Shown piece by piece: positions 41,229 to 48,853 of a stretch of DNA of 48,853 nucleotides. Within the stretch, counting starts at the first letter, position 1; each line of letters starts with the position of its first letter. Position numbers and translations under genes: made by a program. The stretch is from an uncultured beta proteobacterium (lineage in GTDB: Bacteria > Pseudomonadota > Gammaproteobacteria > Burkholderiales > Burkholderiaceae_C). The notes below the pieces were generated by a model. The model searched no databases. It was not told where the DNA came from and worked only from the letters and a program-made list of their open reading frames with translations. The DNA lies in the NCBI GenBank assembly GCA_903822435.1, contig CAIJPE010000323.1, forward strand, positions 1 through 48,853, read 5' to 3'.

Positions 41229-41402
41229 ATGGGGATGCGTATTCCTTCGAACACCGCCGCGGCGGCCACCAGCCAGAGCACGGTGGCCCAGTGGCAGCAG
41301 CGCACGCAGCAGGCGCAGATCAAGGCCGTGGAGAGCGCACCAACCCCTCCGCCGTCCAAACCGGCGGCAGGTACGGGCCTGCATGTGAACCTCACGGCCT
41401 GA
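41229..41402 (+). CDS. 57-residue small protein with C-terminal VNLTA, paralogue of the ATP-grasp-linked protein
   Basis: This short gene has a strong ribosome-binding site (AAGGAGA, five bases before the ATG). The sequence begins MGMRIPSNTA, has VAQWQQRTQQAQIKAV at about 19-34, a Pro/Ser linker and ends GTGLHVNLTA. It shares MGMRI, QWQQR-x-QQ and TG-x-x-VNLTA with the 133-residue protein encoded on the other strand but lacks the helical repeats and His cluster. Preservation of both ends around unrelated middles in two proteins argues strongly that this is a real gene. An NHL-propeller gene follows on the same strand after 95 bases. Family and function unknown. Confidence 0.8.
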   Translation: MGMRIPSNTAAAATSQSTVAQWQQRTQQAQIKAVESAPTPPPSKPAAGTGLHVNLTA

Positions 41403-41497
41403 ACAAGGGCTGCTCCCGGGCGGGCCCTGGTTATCGATAGGACCGGACACCGGAACACGGTGCTACGGTCCATCGTCAACCACACCGGAGAAGGCCC

Positions 41498-42568
41498 ATG
41501 AACCGCTGGTTGTTACCTTTGGCCCTGGCGCTGTGCTCGGCGGCGGGCGCCCAGCCTGCAGTCCCGCAGATCGCGTTCGACTCGGTGCCCGGCTTCCTGA
41601 AGCTGCCCAAGGATCTCCATCTGGGTGAAGCCTCGGGCGTGGCGGTCAACTCCAAGGGCCATGTCTACGTGTTCTCACGCGGCAACACCACCGGCCCGGC
41701 GTATGCGGCCGCGGCATCCCAGTTGCTCGAGTTCGACCCCGGCGGCAACTTTGTCCGCGAACTGGGCAAGAACCTGTATGGCTGGTCGTATGCGCACGCC
41801 GTGCGGGTCGACAAGGACGACAACATCTGGGTCACCGACAAGGGATCCGACCTGGTCATCAAGTTCAGCCCGGATGACCGGGTGCTGATGGTGCTGGGCC
41901 GCAAGCAGGAAGCGTCGGACGAAGACACCGGCCCGCTGAAGCACCCCAAGCCGCCGCTCCCGCCCGAGGATGGCCGCTTCCGCCAGGTGACCGACGTGAC
42001 CTGGGACCCCCAGGGCAACGCCTATATCAGCGACGGCTACATCAACTCTCGCGTGGCCAAGGTGGACAAGGACGGCAACTGGGTCAAGTCCTGGGGCACG
42101 CGGGGCGACAAGCCGGGTGAGTTCAACACGCCGCACAGCATTGCCGCCGATGCCCAGGGCAACATCTACGTGGCCGACCGCTTCAACCGGCGCATCCAGG
42201 TCTTCGATGGCGACGGCAAATTCCTGCGTGCGCTCACCATCGACGTGCCCTTCGACCACAACACCAAGCCGGTGATCGGCAACCCGCCCGACCCGGAGGC
42301 CAAGGCCGGCACCTTCTCGCCTGGTGCGCCGTGGGCCATCTGCATCACGCCCGGCCCGAACCAGGTGCTGTACAGCGCCGACGCCTATCCGGGCCGGATC
42401 TACAAGCTCAGCCTGGACGGCAAGATCCTGGGCGTGCTGGGCAGCGCGGGCCGCAAGCTCGGGGAGTTCGGCTGGGTGCACGAGATCGCGTGTCCGTCGG
42501 AGAACACGCTGTTCGTGGCCGAACTGTTGAACTGGCGCATCCAGAAGCTGAACTTGCGCGCCAACTGA
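41498..42568 (+). CDS. Secreted NHL-repeat beta-propeller (peptidyl-alpha-hydroxyglycine lyase-like)
   Basis: This 356-residue protein has a signal peptide (MNRWLLPLALALCSAAGAQP, cleavage after AGA). The rest is a six-bladed propeller with NHL repeats: GEASGVAVNSKGHVYVFSRG, VRVDKDDNIWVTDKGSDLVI, VTDVTWDPQGNAYISDGYIN, SIAADAQGNIYVADRFNRRI and WVHEIACPSENTLFVAEL. Bacterial proteins of this build are often labelled peptidyl-alpha-hydroxyglycine alpha-amidating lyase, a peptide-processing activity, but enzyme function is unproven in bacteria. Being beside a possible peptide-modification locus makes that label worth noting. It is convergent with the oleate hydratase, 13 bases away. Confidence 0.85.
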   Translation: MNRWLLPLALALCSAAGAQPAVPQIAFDSVPGFLKLPKDLHLGEASGVAVNSKGHVYVFSRGNTTGPAYAAAASQLLEFDPGGNFVRELGKNLYGWSYAHAVRVDKDDNIWVTDKGSDLVIKFSPDDRVLMVLGRKQEASDEDTGPLKHPKPPLPPEDGRFRQVTDVTWDPQGNAYISDGYINSRVAKVDKDGNWVKSWGTRGDKPGEFNTPHSIAADAQGNIYVADRFNRRIQVFDGDGKFLRALTIDVPFDHNTKPVIGNPPDPEAKAGTFSPGAPWAICITPGPNQVLYSADAYPGRIYKLSLDGKILGVLGSAGRKLGEFGWVHEIACPSENTLFVAELLNWRIQKLNLRAN

Positions 42569-42581
42569 GCCCTCGCGGGCG

Positions 42582-44153
42582 CTACTTCAACGCCTTGACC
42601 AGCGCATCGAAGCGCGCGTGCAGCGATTGGTCGTGCGGCGTGACGGCTGGCACCGGCTGGCTCAGGCCCAACAACTGGTAAACCGCGATCTGCGCCGCCC
42701 GCACCGAGAACTCCACCGTGAAGACCGTGTCCTGCGGGATCTCGACGAACTGGCTGATGAACGCGAAGTTCTTCGTGTCCGGGGGTACAGGCAAGGGGCG
42801 GTCGCCCGCTGCGCGGGGCATGAACATGCTGGTGATGTAGGGCATGCGGCAGGGGATGCAGTTGGCCGAGGCCACGGTCTCAAGGTCGAAGCGCAGGTGC
42901 CCGCAGAGCTCCTCCAGCAGTTCCGCCCCTGTGCAGTCGGCCATCGCCTTGGCCACGAAGTTGCCGATGCGGTCCGGGAACAGGCCGTAGCCCCAGAACA
43001 CCTGCACGTCGGCGGGCTGGTTGGCAAAGTGCGGCTGGTGCGCCAACACGATGGACATCAGCCAGTTGGAGTCCTTGAAGGTCACCAGCCCACCCGTGCC
43101 GGCTTCGTTGCCGCTGAAGCGCTGCATCTGGTCGAAGAATGCCGGGTCCTTCAGGGTCACCGTGAACGAAGCCCAATCAGACTGCGCAATGCAACGGTTG
43201 AACGCGCCTGGGTTGCCGAATGCCGGTCGCCCCTCCGCCAGCTTCTCCCACAAGGTCCAGCTGCCGTTCGGAGCCTTCTTCAGCTTGGCCGGCGCTGCGG
43301 TCATCGAGCCCAGGCTGGAGGCATCCGTCATCGAGCCGTTCTGCACGAAGACGAGATCGTCTTCCTCGAGTTGCAGGATCTCGGATTGGCCGCTGGCCGT
43401 CCCGTGCAGGGCGATGACCTTGAACTGCCCGGCTTCCGTGCGGTGGTCCAGATCGGTCACCGTGAAGTCCGTCACCAGATGCACGCCCTGTCCCTCGAGC
43501 CAGCGTTGCAAGGGCACGACCAGCGAGTCGTACTGGTTCAGCACCGTACGCTTGACGCCGGCCAGCGTCTCGATGCGCGAGAACTCGAGCATGAACCGGT
43601 GCAGGTAACGCCTGAACTCCACGGCACTGTGCCAGGGCTGGAAGGCGAAGGTGGTGACCCACATGAACCAGAACCCGGTGAGAAAGAAGGCCGGCGACAG
43701 GTGGTCGGTGATGCAACTGGTGCCGAGGGTGGACTCGTCCGCATTGACGAGCTTGAGAAGTTCAACCCGGTCGTGCATCGAGAAGCCCATCGACGCCACC
43801 GGCACCTTGGCGCGGCGGCTGTCGACCAGGCGCGCCATCGCGTTGGAGCGGTGCTTCTCGTTGAAGTCCAACGTCTCCTCGAACACGCTGCGGCCGGGTT
43901 GGGTGATCGACGGAATCGACTTGAACAGAGCCCAGGTGCATTCGTAGTTGTCGGTGGTCAGCATCCGCCCGCCGCGCATCGAATAGCCCCGCTCCGCGTC
44001 GCCCGCACCATCGAGGCTCCCGCCCATCACGGGGCCGGTCTCCAGGATCGAGATCTGGTTGCCGGGCATGGCGCCATCGCGGATCAGGAAAGCGGCGCCG
44101 GCCAGCGAGCCGATGCCCCCGCCGACGAAGTAGGCCTTGCGTGTGGGAGTCAT
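42582..44153 (-). CDS. ohyA: Oleate hydratase
   Basis: This 523-residue FAD protein of the myosin-cross-reactive-antigen family adds water to the cis-9 double bond of unsaturated fatty acids, giving 10-hydroxy acids. The FAD motif FVGGGIGSLAGAAFLIRDG is at about residues 8-26. GYSMRGGRMLTTDNYECTW, SPAFFLTGFWFMWVTTFAFQ, FVQNGSMTDASSLGSM and SVRAAQIAVYQLLGL are family hallmarks. The length is slightly below the commonest 550-640. The chosen ATG places the FAD motif at the usual distance from the start; an extension of 48 codons upstream is open but not family-like. It is divergent from an outer-membrane barrel gene. Confidence 0.93.
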   Translation of the reverse strand: MTPTRKAYFVGGGIGSLAGAAFLIRDGAMPGNQISILETGPVMGGSLDGAGDAERGYSMRGGRMLTTDNYECTWALFKSIPSITQPGRSVFEETLDFNEKHRSNAMARLVDSRRAKVPVASMGFSMHDRVELLKLVNADESTLGTSCITDHLSPAFFLTGFWFMWVTTFAFQPWHSAVEFRRYLHRFMLEFSRIETLAGVKRTVLNQYDSLVVPLQRWLEGQGVHLVTDFTVTDLDHRTEAGQFKVIALHGTASGQSEILQLEEDDLVFVQNGSMTDASSLGSMTAAPAKLKKAPNGSWTLWEKLAEGRPAFGNPGAFNRCIAQSDWASFTVTLKDPAFFDQMQRFSGNEAGTGGLVTFKDSNWLMSIVLAHQPHFANQPADVQVFWGYGLFPDRIGNFVAKAMADCTGAELLEELCGHLRFDLETVASANCIPCRMPYITSMFMPRAAGDRPLPVPPDTKNFAFISQFVEIPQDTVFTVEFSVRAAQIAVYQLLGLSQPVPAVTPHDQSLHARFDALVKALK

Positions 44154-44328
44154 GGTCTGGGCTGCCTGGTGGGTAGTGGGCTGAATCGCTCCCTTCAAGT
44201 TAGGCGAGGCGGGCTGCGCGGTCAGTGCGCTGGAGCACATCGCGGCCTGGCCGACGGCATCGGGCCGTCCACGGGCTGGTACGGGATGGCTCATCATTCC
44301 AGTGCGGATTCACCGATGGGCCTTGCGC

Positions 44329-45861
44329 ATGAACATCTCTGCTGGTCCTTTCGTGTCGGCCTTGCTGGCCCTGGCCACAGCCACGGCGGATGCCCAGTCG
44401 CCGCCTTCTCGGCCGACCGAGGGCCCCGGCCTGCGGCCCAGCCAGGCCATGATTCAGCTGGACTACCAGACCGTCCACGTGGAGGGCGACCAGGCCATCG
44501 ACCTCCTTGGGTTCCACGTCCACAGCCGGGTGGCCGAGGGTCTTGACCTCGGGGCGGGCCTGTATGCGCCGCTGCTCAAGGGCGCGTATGGCGGCTTCAC
44601 GGCCTTCGACATCGGCGTTCACGCCCAGCGGCCCCTTGCCGGCAAGCTGTTTGCCACGGCGGGCGTGTCGGCCGGTGGCGGCGCCGGCGGCCGCAGCGTG
44701 GAAAAGGCCAAGTCGCTGTCGGGCACGGGCGGCTTCTACAAGGGCTATGTCGGCCTGGGCTACGACTTCGGAAGCTTCTCGCTGGGCGTCAACGTCTCCA
44801 GGCTGAAGTTCAGCGAATCCCCGCTCGGCGGCACGCAGGCCGACGTGTTCGTGGAAATCCCGTACGCCTACCTCACGGGCCCCTTTGCCAGCCACGGCCA
44901 GCGGCTCTCGCCTGCCGAGGCCCGGCAGGCTTCCGAGGCCTCGGGTGAAACGATGTTGATGGTGATCCTGGACAACTACTGGCAGCGAAACCCGGAGGGC
45001 ACCTACAAGGGCCACTTCAACATCGTGGACCTGCAGTACGCGCACTTCCTGGCTGCCGACACCTACTGGTTCGCGGACCTGGGCGTGGGCTACAAGGGCC
45101 TGCCGCTGTCCAACCAGGTGCTGGGTGGCATCGGCCAGCGCGTGCGCCTGTCGCCCGGCATCAGCCTGTATGGGCAGTTGGGCATCGGCTCGGGCATCTA
45201 CGCCCCCGAAGTCATCGACACGGCTTCCGGCCTGCTGGTGTACCCGAAGCTCGCGGCCGAAACCGCGCTGACCAGGGACCTCGGGTTGTCTGCATCGGCT
45301 GGCTATCTGGTGGCCCCCAAGGGGACGTCGAGGAATCGCGCCTTCGGCCTGGGCTTGACGTATCACATCCGTGCCGGCGAAGGCCCCGCGCCCACGGGTG
45401 CCGCCGGCCTGCCGACCTACCAGGGCTATCGGATCGGCATCTTCCAGCAGGTCGACCCGGGCGTGCGCTACACCGGCATCGACCGGGGCGCATTGCAGAT
45501 GCTCGGGATCCAGGCCGACGCCATCGTCAGCGACCACGTGTACATCGCTGTGCAGGGTTCCATCGCCTACAGCACCTATCTCGATCACCCCGGTTATGGT
45601 GAGTTGCTGGCGGGCATCGGGGTGCAAAGCCGGACCGTGCCGGGCAATGATTGGCAGGTCTTCGGGCAGCTGATGGCCGGAACCAACGTGCACGGCCTGG
45701 CCGTGAAGGCCAGCGGGGGCGTGCGCTACGGCCTCGGTGACCGCCTGGCGCTGCACGCGACGGCGGGGCACGTCGAGGCTCGCAGTGCAGCCGGCCACCG
45801 CTTCAGCGCCCACAGCGTGGGCCTGGGCCTGGATTACCGCTTCTCGACCCCGTCCTGGTGA
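44329..45861 (+). CDS. Outer-membrane beta-barrel protein of unknown function
   Basis: This protein is 510 residues from the ATG that gives a signal peptide (MNISAGPFVSALLALATATA, cleavage after ADA at about 23). The mature protein is rich in alternating amphipathic strands and Gly/aromatic residues (LLGFHVHSRVAEGLDLGAGL, GYVGLGYDFGSFSLGVNVSR, YWFADLGVGYKGL, VGLGLDYRFSTPSW at the end). It is probably a barrel in the outer membrane. It is divergent from oleate hydratase, and a fatty-acid uptake or lipid-related role is possible but not shown. I do not recognise a named family. A GTG nine codons upstream would give a less good signal peptide. Confidence 0.75.
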   Translation: MNISAGPFVSALLALATATADAQSPPSRPTEGPGLRPSQAMIQLDYQTVHVEGDQAIDLLGFHVHSRVAEGLDLGAGLYAPLLKGAYGGFTAFDIGVHAQRPLAGKLFATAGVSAGGGAGGRSVEKAKSLSGTGGFYKGYVGLGYDFGSFSLGVNVSRLKFSESPLGGTQADVFVEIPYAYLTGPFASHGQRLSPAEARQASEASGETMLMVILDNYWQRNPEGTYKGHFNIVDLQYAHFLAADTYWFADLGVGYKGLPLSNQVLGGIGQRVRLSPGISLYGQLGIGSGIYAPEVIDTASGLLVYPKLAAETALTRDLGLSASAGYLVAPKGTSRNRAFGLGLTYHIRAGEGPAPTGAAGLPTYQGYRIGIFQQVDPGVRYTGIDRGALQMLGIQADAIVSDHVYIAVQGSIAYSTYLDHPGYGELLAGIGVQSRTVPGNDWQVFGQLMAGTNVHGLAVKASGGVRYGLGDRLALHATAGHVEARSAAGHRFSAHSVGLGLDYRFSTPSW

Positions 45862-45892
45862 TCGGCGCCGCCGGCGCAGATGCGCCGGGTGA

Positions 45893-46258
45893 TCAGGCGG
45901 CGTCGATCACCTCGGCGGCCGTGCGGAAGGCATCCACCGCCGCCGGGAAGCCGCAATACACGCTGGCATGCAGGAAGATCTCCTGCAGTTCTTCCTTCGT
46001 GACGCCGTTGTTCAACGCGCCTCGCACGTGGACCTTGAGCTCGTGCATGCGGCCCAGCGCTACGAGCATCGACACGGTGACGATGCTGCGTGTTCGCAGG
46101 TCGATGTTCTTGCGCTGCCAGGTGTTGCCCCAGGCATGGCGCGTGACCAGCTCCTGCAACGGTTCGGTGAACGGCGTGACCCTGGCCAGGGCGCCGTCGA
46201 CGTAGGCGTCGCCGAGCACGGCGCGGCGGGTGGCAAGGCCGTCTTTATCGAGATCCAT
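45893..46258 (-). CDS. pcaC: Carboxymuconolactone decarboxylase family protein
   Basis: This 121-residue protein is of the CMD/AhpD fold. The pattern RRAVLGDAYVDGALA, WGNTWQRKNIDLRTRSIVTV, LVALGRMHELKVHVRGALNN and EELQEIFLHASVYCGFPAAV matches gamma-carboxymuconolactone decarboxylase (PcaC) well, the enzyme that makes 3-oxoadipate enol-lactone in the protocatechuate branch. The AhpD-type C-x-x-C redox pair is absent, which favours decarboxylase over peroxidase. AGGAG precedes the ATG. No other pca genes are in view, so PcaC identity is probable rather than certain. A dienelactone hydrolase gene lies upstream on the same strand. Confidence 0.85.
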   Translation of the reverse strand: MDLDKDGLATRRAVLGDAYVDGALARVTPFTEPLQELVTRHAWGNTWQRKNIDLRTRSIVTVSMLVALGRMHELKVHVRGALNNGVTKEELQEIFLHASVYCGFPAAVDAFRTAAEVIDAA

Positions 46259-46684
46259 CAAGGCTCCTGGTTTCTGGTTCAGGGATGGCACCTGGTGTGG
46301 TGCGCCGAGCTGTCCTGTATTTGTAGGGCAAGTTGAAATCCGGGCGTTGTCGCTCCCCTGCGACGGCTGTTGGCACCCCTGTCGAACGGTCCAGCCCGAC
46401 CCATTGCGGTCCTGGGCATGGCGTTGAGCTGGCCTGCAGTCCTCGCTCACGTGCGCGCACGCGGCAGCGAGCCCATCCGCATGCCCGCTCCCGGCCAGTA
46501 CTGCGAGGACGACTTGCGGTGACGCAGCCCTTCGCCAAGACAGATAGTTGCTGGGGCTTCGAGCGCATATTTGTGGGTGTAAATCACCTTGATGCAGGCC
46601 GAAGCCATGGTGGAAGAAGCGGGCGCGAGGATCAGCCCCACCGATCGGTGCGGCGGCCTTTCGCGCGCGCCTGTGGCTGTGTCC
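46259..46684. other. 426-base gap, no confident gene
   Basis: The gap lies between the dienelactone hydrolase stop and the decarboxylase-like start, both on the minus strand. Several short frames are open but none has a good start, ribosome-binding site or recognisable motif. The stretch 46520-46600 is AT-richer than its surroundings and may carry the promoter of the decarboxylase gene; TACAAAT on the minus strand at about 46320 is a possible -10. Confidence 0.5.
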
Positions 46685-47377
46685 TCAGCCCAGCACGCGC
46701 CCGAAGAAGCGCAGGGTACGGTCCCAGGCTTGCTGCGCCCAGACCGGGTCGTACTGTGTCATGGGAATCCGGCCGGGTCCCACGGCTGTCTCGTTGGCAA
46801 AGCCGTGCTGCGCCAGGTACCGATGGAACTCGAACTGCACGCCGGCTTCGCGCAGCTTGGACTCCAGCGCGTCGACGCTGGCGATCGCGAAGGCCTGGTC
46901 CTGCGTGGCCCAGTGGCCCATCAGCGGCGCCTTGATCTGGGTGGCGTCGATGTATTCCAGCGGCGGGAAGCCGTACCACGTGGTTGCGGCATCGACCTCC
47001 GGCACGAAGCACGCGGCCAGCAAGGTCAACGCGCCGCCCATGCAAAAGCCCGTGACGCCCACCTTGGCGCCGCCGCTCTTCAGCCAGCGCACGGCGCCGG
47101 CGATGTCCTGCGAAGCCGCGTCGGCGAAGTTCAGGCCCGTCATCAGGTGGTGCGCTTCTTCGGCTTCGACGGTGGACTTGCCGCGGTACAGGTCGGGTAC
47201 CAGCGCGCGGTAGCCGGCCAGCGCCAGGCGGTCGGCTACGCCCCGGATCTGGTCGTTCAGGCCCCACCACTCCTGGATCACCACCACGCCGGGTGCACCG
47301 GTCGGGTGGGCGGGTTCGGCAAGGTAGCCCGAAACGGTCTGCCCATCGGGGCGTTGGAAGGTGATGGTCTGGCCCAT
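46685..47377 (-). CDS. Dienelactone hydrolase family protein
   Basis: This 230-residue alpha/beta hydrolase has the Cys-Asp-His triad typical of the family: Cys112 in GVTGFCMGGALTLL, Asp160 in HWATQDQAF and His191 in AQHGFANE. The oxyanion/Glu region is VVVIQEWWGLNDQI with Glu36. Dienelactone hydrolases open dienelactones to maleylacetate in chloroaromatic breakdown, but many members have other ester substrates. GGAG lies nine bases before the ATG. Together with the nearby decarboxylase-like gene it hints at aromatic-lactone chemistry; the two are 426 bases apart and need not be one operon. Confidence 0.92.
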   Translation of the reverse strand: MGQTITFQRPDGQTVSGYLAEPAHPTGAPGVVVIQEWWGLNDQIRGVADRLALAGYRALVPDLYRGKSTVEAEEAHHLMTGLNFADAASQDIAGAVRWLKSGGAKVGVTGFCMGGALTLLAACFVPEVDAATTWYGFPPLEYIDATQIKAPLMGHWATQDQAFAIASVDALESKLREAGVQFEFHRYLAQHGFANETAVGPGRIPMTQYDPVWAQQAWDRTLRFFGRVLG

Positions 47378-47917
47378 GGTGGCTACTCCGGTGTGTGTAT
47401 CGAACGGCCCGCAAGCGTAGCGCAGACTGATGCCCGGGGTGGGCCCGGGCGGGCGGTGCCCCCGCGGGCCTGCTCGATGTTCTGCACCTGCTCGCTGGAC
47501 TCTACCGTGCAGGGGAGCTCTCCAGACATCCCTGCTTCCGAGCCGTGAGTCGCCGGACCCGTGCTTCGCCCCTTCACGCCGTCGGCCAGGAGCTGTCGAT
47601 CGCCACCGACAGGTCCCTGGCGTCCCAGCGACTGAACTGGGCTTCCGGGTGGGTTAGGATGAATTCGTGGTACCGAATGTGCGAGATCAGCCTCCCCAGG
47701 CGAGTGCCGCGGTTGGCGAAGCCAGGGCCTCCAGAATGGCCCAGGCGCGGTGCGGTCGCTGCGTGTTGGGTCAAGTCATGCGAGCAAGACGGGTTCCACC
47801 TTGCGCTGAGCACAACAGGGGCGGGGCATCCTTGGTGATAGGCGTTGGCTCCAGTTCAGGGCGCGGCCCGTGCGCGGGCTCAAAGTTGAAATCCTTCAGC
47901 AGGTCCCCCGTTTGAAG
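47378..47917. other. 540-base gap upstream of the winged-helix regulator
   Basis: No gene can be supported. On the minus strand 47574-47741 encodes a stretch (RLGRLISHIRYHEFILTHPE, AQFSRWDARDLSVAIDSSWP) that looks more protein-like than the surroundings and might be the C-terminal relic of a lost gene, but I do not recognise it and see no start. The promoter of the regulator at 47918 should lie near 47800-47900; no strong -35/-10 pair was found. Confidence 0.4.
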
Positions 47918-48853
47918 ATGGAAGGCGAGTTCCAGTTCGGCGAGTACAGGCTTCTTGTGGCCGACCAGCAGCTTTTGCGCGGCAGCGAAGAGGTTCCTCT
48001 CACCGCGCGCGCCTTCGCGGTACTTCGTGTATTGGTGGAGCACGCAGGCAAGTTGGTCAGCAAGGACGAATTGTTGATGCGCGTCTGGGCCGGCGTCGTC
48101 GTCGAGGAGAATAACGTCGCGGTGCAGGTGGGCGTGTTGCGCAAGGCACTTGGACCAGCCTTGATCGCGACCATCCCCGGCCGCGGCTACCGCTTCACGG
48201 GTGCGCTGCGCGTTGCGCTTGATCAGGCTGGCCCGGCAACCGCGCCGGGATCGCCCCGGGTTCCCGATGCTGCGTCAGCCCGGACGGTCAACCTGCCTGT
48301 TGCGCCATCACACCTGTACGGCCGCGCCGAGGATTTGCCGACACTGCGCACCCTGTTGGAGTCGCACCGGATCGTCACCATCGTGGGACCCGGTGGCATC
48401 GGCAAGACTGCCTTGGCTCAGTCTCTGGCCCACGCAGCGCGAGGCACGCTGGACGACGATGCATGGTGGGTCGAACTCGCGCCGCTGTCCGATGGGGCAC
48501 TGGTGGCCAGCACGGTCGCGGGTGTGTTGCGCGGAGCGCTCGGTGCCGATGGGTCGATCGATGCCTTTGCGAAGACCTTGGGCGACAGCCGCATGCTCAT
48601 CGTGCTCGACAACTGCGAACACGTGTTGCAGGACACAGCCGAGGTTGCCGCGGCCTTGTTGCGCGCAGCGCCCAACCTGAGGCTTCTGGCCACCAGCCAG
48701 GAACCGCTGAAGATCCCCCAAGAACAGCTCTATCGCCTGGGACCGCTGTCGTTGCCAGATGACATGGCGGTAGCCCATGCGCAGCAGGCCGGCGCCGTTG
48801 CCCTGTTCGAGGCAAGAGCGCGCGCGGCCGACCCGCGATTCGTGTTGAACGAG
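47918..48853 (+). CDS. Winged-helix regulator with P-loop ATPase domain (partial, runs off the window)
   Basis: 312 codons are present and the frame is open at the edge. Residues about 3-100 form an OmpR/PhoB-type winged helix (FQFGEYRLLVADQQLLRGSE, VPLTARAFAVLRVLVEHAGK, LVSKDELLMRVWAGVVVEEN, NVAVQVGVLRKALG, IPGRGYRFTG). After a Pro/Ala linker an NB-ARC-like ATPase begins (LYGRAEDLPTLRTLLE, P-loop GPGGIGKTAL at about 156, MLIVLDNCEHVLQD, LRLLATSQEPLKIPQEQLYR). There is no receiver domain. Such proteins are large one-component regulators, in general build like the BTAD/ATPase at 32957. The ATG was chosen because the domain starts at once; its ribosome-binding site is poor. Confidence 0.85.
   Translation, partial: MEGEFQFGEYRLLVADQQLLRGSEEVPLTARAFAVLRVLVEHAGKLVSKDELLMRVWAGVVVEENNVAVQVGVLRKALGPALIATIPGRGYRFTGALRVALDQAGPATAPGSPRVPDAASARTVNLPVAPSHLYGRAEDLPTLRTLLESHRIVTIVGPGGIGKTALAQSLAHAARGTLDDDAWWVELAPLSDGALVASTVAGVLRGALGADGSIDAFAKTLGDSRMLIVLDNCEHVLQDTAEVAAALLRAAPNLRLLATSQEPLKIPQEQLYRLGPLSLPDDMAVAHAQQAGAVALFEARARAADPRFVLNE

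Noticed and set aside
46447..46641. A 64-codon minus-strand frame in the gap beside the decarboxylase gene
   Set aside because: No ribosome-binding site, no motif and no recognisable family; treated as non-coding.
47574..47813. A 79-codon minus-strand frame upstream of the winged-helix regulator
   Set aside because: Part of it looks protein-like, but the first half does not and no start signal is present. Mentioned only as a possible relic.

Overview
The window is GC-rich, densely packed bacterial DNA. The gmk-rpoZ-spoT block, a GreB of the beta-proteobacterial kind, a YghU-type GST, IorAB-like molybdenum hydroxylase genes, the MXKDX pentapeptide protein and the general gene style point to a beta-proteobacterium of the order Burkholderiales (Comamonadaceae or a close relative). 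This assignment rests on gene content and remembered synteny, not on a search. No tRNA, rRNA, insertion sequence, phage gene or CRISPR array was seen.

Layout. 1-0.46 kb: a rearranged eutC (ethanolamine ammonia-lyase small subunit) whose two pieces lie on opposite strands. 0.5-3.9 kb: yghU, then an amidase/MBL-hydrolase pair with overlapping stop and start. 4.0-6.4 kb: a Ser/Thr kinase with a repeated C-terminal module, a small membrane protein and greB. 6.5-9.2 kb: a two-gene molybdenum hydroxylase behind a palindrome. 9.3-14.5 kb: a three-subunit 2-oxoacid oxidoreductase operon (FAD/ferredoxin subunit, alpha, beta) followed by a CBS-domain protein. 14.6-17.9 kb: spoT, rpoZ and gmk. 18-20.2 kb: two TetR regulators; the second faces a PF10118 hydrolase across two identical palindromic operators. 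20.3-25.8 kb: a porin remnant and a tightly coupled four-gene operon (MBL, DsbA-like, sulfatase, DUF2855) in which every gene is broken. 26.1-28.5 kb: a phosphoesterase fused to a CuA-type cupredoxin domain, with its ECF sigma and anti-sigma and a clear terminator. 28.6-32.7 kb: a short-chain reductase-like gene, an aminotransferase and a sugar-acid locus in which intact garD follows a LacI-GudD deletion chimera. 33-36.9 kb: a 930-residue BTAD/ATPase regulator, an MXKDX secreted protein and a wrecked phosphoesterase. 37-42.6 kb: M20 amidohydrolase, solute-binding protein, ATP-grasp ligase and a small-protein gene on one strand; a second, related small-protein gene and an NHL beta-propeller gene on the other. 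42.6-48.9 kb: oleate hydratase, an outer-membrane barrel, a carboxymuconolactone decarboxylase-like protein, a dienelactone hydrolase and the start of a winged-helix/ATPase regulator cut by the window edge.

Two things deserve attention. First, at 39.2-41.4 kb two divergent small proteins share a start (MGMRI), a middle motif (QWQQR-x-QQ) and an identical C-terminus (VNLTA). One is coupled to a carboxylate-amine ligase of the ATP-grasp superfamily starting three bases after its stop, which looks like a peptide substrate and its modifying enzyme. Second, accessory genes here repeatedly carry nonsense changes, internal deletions or inversions, while the housekeeping genes in the same window are intact. 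That pattern suggests real gene decay rather than poor sequence.
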